NCBI GenBank assembly: GCA_020543525.1
Contig: JAHYIO010000001.1
Location: forward strand, 1,860,001-1,924,000
Origin: Coriolopsis trogii
Taxonomy: Eukaryota > Basidiomycota > Agaricomycetes > Polyporales > Polyporaceae
Direction: 5' to 3'
DNA: 64,000 bases
Position numbers and translations under genes: made by a program. Under the pieces are notes generated by a model that saw nothing but the letters and a program-made list of their open reading frames with translations, searched no databases and was not told where the DNA came from. Below are positions 60,633 through 64,000 of the stretch, piece after piece. Every line of letters starts with the position of its first letter. Position 1 is the stretch's first letter.

Positions 60633-62423
60633 ATGTCATACAGAACACACCTCACCGTTCTCCAGGAGAGCGCCGCTACCTATCCGTCCTCTCCTGCATT
60701 CAAGCTCCCTCGCCTGTCCGACGACAAGAGCGTGGTAGAAGCTTGGGACTCGCTTTCCTACCAGCAGTTCCTCCTTGACGTCGAACGCTCCGCACGACAC
60801 TGGGCTCACACCCTAGCTGCGCGCCGCGTACCTCCCCGCTCTATCGTTGGTCTATGGCGAGTGGAAATTGAAATGTTGCGGAACGAGAAGTCACAACTAA
60901 CCATTTTCGTCATACGCAGGCTTGGCGGCACCACATACCTTGATGTCCTCCACGTTTACGGTGTAGCCCGGGCAGGCTATGTGCCCCAGCTTTTCTCCCT
61001 TCGCCTACCCAACCCCGACGTCGTCTATGAGCTCCTTGGCCGTGCAGAAGCGCAGGCATTCATTTTCGACCCCGCCTTCCACTCCATCGTAGTCGACTGC
61101 CCTATACCCGCTGAATTGGCCGTTGACATCCGCTCGCTATCCGTTGACCAGCTACCGCTGCCACCACTCTGGGTTCCTACTCAGGGCGACGAGATCGTCA
61201 TGATTTACCACACTTCCGGATCCACCTCTGGGAGCCCTAAACTGGTTCCCTGCACGGCAGACTGGGTTCACGCTACCGTTCAGAAGGCAGCTCACGTCAC
61301 CCGACCGTATCACCAAGACAGGAAAGACGTGACCGTCTGGATGTGAGTGAATATTGTTCGGTTCCACCCATGCAGCTCACTCATCCGACTTTGCAGTGGT
61401 AGCATGTCCCACATCGGGCAGACGTTCATGCTCATGGGCTTCCTGCAGCACGGTGCCTGCACGGTGCAGCCCACGCAGCTCCCGTTCTCCTCAGAAGAGC
61501 TCCTGGACATGGTGAACCGCTGCGGCCTGAACCGGCTCAACCAATTCGCTTCATTCCTCGGCACACACTTCCGGAACTCACGCACGAACCCCGCACTGCT
61601 CGCGGCCCTGAAGGGGCTCGACGAGGTGCTGTACACCGGTCTCCCCCTCGCGGTCGAGGAGGAGGCGTACGCGTACAAGAACGGCATCCTCATCAAGAAC
61701 TGCTTCGGAAGTACCGAAGTCGGCGCCATGCTGCTCTCCGTCGGAGGGTGCGGTAGCGATGCTCCCCTCCTCCGGCCGATCGAGGGCACCGCATATGCCT
61801 TCGTCCCCGTCACGCCCTCCTCCGACACCGACAACGACACGACGAGCGACCCCTCCGAGCCAGGGTACGCCGACGCGAACCAGAAGCTCCTCGAGCTCGT
61901 CATCCTCTCGCACTCCGGGGACTGCCCGCACCCGAGCCTGCGCGGGCCCGACGGGCACTACCGCACCGGGGACCTGTTCCTCGAGGTCGCCCCCGGCCGA
62001 TACGTCTCCCGCGGGCGCGACGACGACTGGATCAAGAGTTCGAGCGCGCTCCGATGCGACACGCGCGCGATCGAGGAGAACGTGCTCGCGACGTGCGCGG
62101 ACCTCGTCGCGGCGTGCATCGTCGTCGGGAACGGGCGGCCGTCGCCTGCGCTGTTCGTCGAGCCCAAGGTCCAGCCCGGGCTGGCGGGAGACGATGCGGA
62201 GGCGGAGGCGGAGGCGGAGGCGGAGAGGCTGAAGCGCGATATCGTGAGGCGCACGCGGCACTTCCACTCGAGGCGGTATGTGCACGAGCGGATCGTGTCG
62301 CCTGCGTTTGTGGTGGTCGTGCCGGCGGGGACGCTGCCTCGGACGGCGACGAAGGGGAACATCCGCCGGCGCGCGGTCGAGGAGAAGTTCAAGGAGGAGC
62401 TGGACAGGATGTATACGAACTGA
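60633..62423 (+). CDS. free-standing adenylate-forming enzyme (ANL superfamily, NRPS-like A domain)
   Basis: Three exons (60633-60856, 60920-61342, 61397-62423) give 557 residues. Such enzymes activate a carboxylic acid with ATP to an acyl-adenylate. Motifs in order: the N-terminal lobe (TYPSSPAFKLPRL); LDVLHVYGVARAGYVPQLFS (A2-like); YHTSGSTSGSPKLVP (A3, phosphate loop); MSHIGQTFMLMGFLQHGACT; NCFGSTEVGAMLLSVGG (A5); HYRTGDLFLEVAPGRYVSRG (A7); GRDDDWIKSSSALRCDTRAI (A8, slightly unusual); and PRTATKGNIRRRAVEEKF (A10, catalytic Lys). It ends ELDRMYTN. There is no carrier-protein, reductase or thioesterase domain, so it is a lone A domain like the N-terminal part of fungal NRPS-like reductases. 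Intron 1 has a GC donor and is 63 nt and stop-free, so retention would insert 21 residues. Substrate unknown. Confidence 0.85.
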
Positions 62424-63498
62424 CTGTCTACTCGGCTCTGACCATCTCTGCATGCGGGATTTCGTTGGTTCTCGGACTTTTTGGTGCTTTGCGCAGGGAC
62501 GCCGTTGGATGGTATCTTATTCGAGCTTCACATAGATGTCTTGGGCTTTGGTGGCTTCGTATGTATCACCCGTCTCTTTCTCTTGCTCACTCTGTTTGTC
62601 TGTAGGACTAGTGTAGCTAGTAGTATGTTGTATGTTGTCTTGATTGCCTTGCAGTGATATACCCCCGTCGTACGCATCTTGGATAACGATTAATTATTGA
62701 CCCACAATCCCAACGACTGCACTGGCAGGTAGCACGGCCAATCCACTCGACATCAATTACTGTGTATAACAAGAGCGAGGAATAAGCTCAGCACCGGACT
62801 GTGTCGGTTGACGGTAGTAGGCCTGGCTTGTGGCGTGGAGAGCCTGGCAACTAGTTTGAACGATCATGATGATGTAGAATGGAGTAGGGTCGACGGTGCG
62901 ATGCTAATTGTCTTGGTTGGAGACGGAGGCAATTTCATACGCCTGCGCGCCGACGTTCGACTATGACGTTTTGACTGTTCAAATGGCATTTGGATACAAA
63001 ACCACAGGTTGATTGTGCTAGCCCGAGCGCACGAGCTAGCGGGGCGGAGGCGGACGGGGAACCAGTGACTATTCACGCAGCCTTTAGGAGTATTTCGCCA
63101 AAAGTGGACTACCTTTCCCAATGCATCCTATTGTAAGAACGTAGTGCCCACGGGCGCAATTGCGTTAAAGTAGAATGGAGAAGGGTCGATGGAGCTATGA
63201 GATTGGTCTGAGTCGTGCTGGAATGGTTAGTGCGAAGGCACCATGTGCCGACATCAATTCTTAGGAGCGATGTTGATGTAGGTACCACATACAATGTCGA
63301 TTGTGGGTGGTCTCAACCAGATTCCGCATTGTCGAGAAGATATCCTTCTTTCCAACAAGGTGCTCCAAGTGGTCGTATGATTCATGAGAGCTAGAACCAT
63401 GACAGACGGGCGATAGACTTGCGACGACTACCTGCGACCCGTGCGACGAGTGAGGGGCCTTATGTGAGTGGTTGTGCGCCAGGGCCCCGCGTTTACGG
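62424..63498. other. intergenic at the right side
   Basis: This 1.07-kb stretch has no gene. It contains two related copies of a short motif beginning GTAGAATGGAG (62874 and 63170), 296 bp apart on the same strand. They may be remnants of a local duplication. Confidence 0.45.
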
Positions 63499-64000
63499 TT
63501 AATCGTCTGCATCGGGATGGACCAATATCTCGTGGTCACCGATCCGGAAGGCGAATTCTCCGACTGTTTCGTCCCCAGGACTCCTGACCAGCCCTCGAAC
63601 TTCGCCCCGGTTCACTAGGGCAGCGCGCATGTGTTCCTGACTGAGCGCGTCGGCCAGAGTATACGACTCTGGGAAGGGGTCTATCGGAGCTGGTTGCAGT
63701 GTAATGTGGTAGTGGAGAGGCAGGGCAGTGTTGGTTGAACGGGCGGGTCGGGTTACAGAGGCCTCAGAGGCGCCATCGACACTGACCGACCGGCGTTGGG
63801 AGTTTTGGATATTCGCGACCGCTTCGTCGGCTCCATGCTGCTCGAATGGCGCCGGGAATGGGTAGAGGTGCTGGCGATAGAACGGCGATGTGGGCTCGCC
63901 GGTCGGAGTGGCCTTTGTGAGCGCGTTCAAGCCCCAGTTTGAAAGGACGATCACGGGCCTGAGGGATAGCCGGACCTGTTGAAGCGCTTTGACGACATGG
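63499..64000 (-). CDS. C-terminal part of a possible RecA/RAD51-paralogue-like protein (partial)
   Basis: One open frame without stop runs from the right edge down to the stop at 63499-63501 (167 codons); the start lies outside the window. The first visible part reads VVKALQQVRLSLRPVIVLSN followed by WGLNALTKA and FYRQHLYPFPAPFEQHGADE. The end reads RGLVRSPGDETVGEFAFRIG, then DHEILVHPDADD. A strand ending in VIVLSNWGL after an Arg/Leu-rich helix is the arrangement seen after Walker B in RecA-like ATPases, and the distal part resembles the extended ends of fungal XRCC2-type recombination proteins. This is a weak inference, since Walker A and B are not in the window. It could equally be an unrelated protein. 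Confidence 0.5.
   Translation of the reverse strand, partial: HVVKALQQVRLSLRPVIVLSNWGLNALTKATPTGEPTSPFYRQHLYPFPAPFEQHGADEAVANIQNSQRRSVSVDGASEASVTRPARSTNTALPLHYHITLQPAPIDPFPESYTLADALSQEHMRAALVNRGEVRGLVRSPGDETVGEFAFRIGDHEILVHPDADD

Noticed and set aside
61578..62453. 291-codon minus-strand ORF over the adenylation gene
   Set aside because: It is the mirror frame of a GC-rich exon; the plus strand carries all ANL motifs in order.

Overview
The window looks like nuclear DNA of a filamentous basidiomycete, most likely an Agaricomycete. Protein genes are split by many short (about 50-60 nt) GT-AG introns. The clearest genes are most like fungal orthologues, and several encode families that look typical of Agaricomycetes (F-box/LRR proteins, a coiled-coil protein with a C-terminal domain of uncharacterised type, a loosenin-like secreted protein). 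I found no rRNA, tRNA, CRISPR array, prokaryotic operon or virus-like gene. All gene models were spliced by eye, so ends and junctions are predictions.

Layout, left to right. 0.8-3 kb: a conserved-looking unknown gene and the Tudor splicing factor SPF30. 3-5.4 kb: mostly empty. 5.4-9.2 kb: RIO2 kinase (-) divergent from the histone N-acetyltransferase NAA40 (+). 9.3-13.2 kb: three consecutive mitochondrial genes, a complex I ESSS/NDUFB11-type subunit, glycine cleavage H protein and mitochondrial EF-Tu. 13.4-22 kb: PEX14, a GRIP-domain golgin and Mediator subunit MED5. 22-29 kb: a ZRC1-like zinc transporter, a small foldback repeat, eIF3h and a secreted expansin/loosenin-like protein. 30-36 kb: an F-box-type protein with a long acidic tail, an unresolved small gene, TTC1 and a short-chain dehydrogenase. 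36-42.6 kb: a coiled-coil protein of unknown function, pyruvate dehydrogenase E2 and the exosome subunit CSL4. 43-44.7 kb: a 450-bp inverted repeat with apparently identical arms. 44.9-52.4 kb: a NudE homologue, ESS2, a FAM192A/PIP30-type protein and an SRF1-like membrane protein. 52.4-64 kb: gene-poor, with one F-box-like gene, one free-standing adenylate-forming enzyme and the 3' end of a possible RecA/RAD51-paralogue gene running off the right edge.

Most genes are housekeeping: ribosome biogenesis and translation (RIO2, NAA40, eIF3h), mitochondrial translation and lipoyl enzymes (EF-Tu, H protein, PDH E2), RNA processing (SPF30, ESS2, CSL4), membrane traffic and peroxisomes (GRIP golgin, PEX14), and transcription (MED5). 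Several are divergent pairs with short shared promoters (EF-Tu/PEX14 236 bp, PDH E2/CSL4 189 bp, RIO2/NAA40 502 bp). I see no multi-gene novel system. The features that ordinary annotation does not explain are the 450-bp perfect inverted repeat upstream of nudE, a second 57-bp-arm foldback near 24.5 kb, and the lone adenylation enzyme in a gene-poor stretch.
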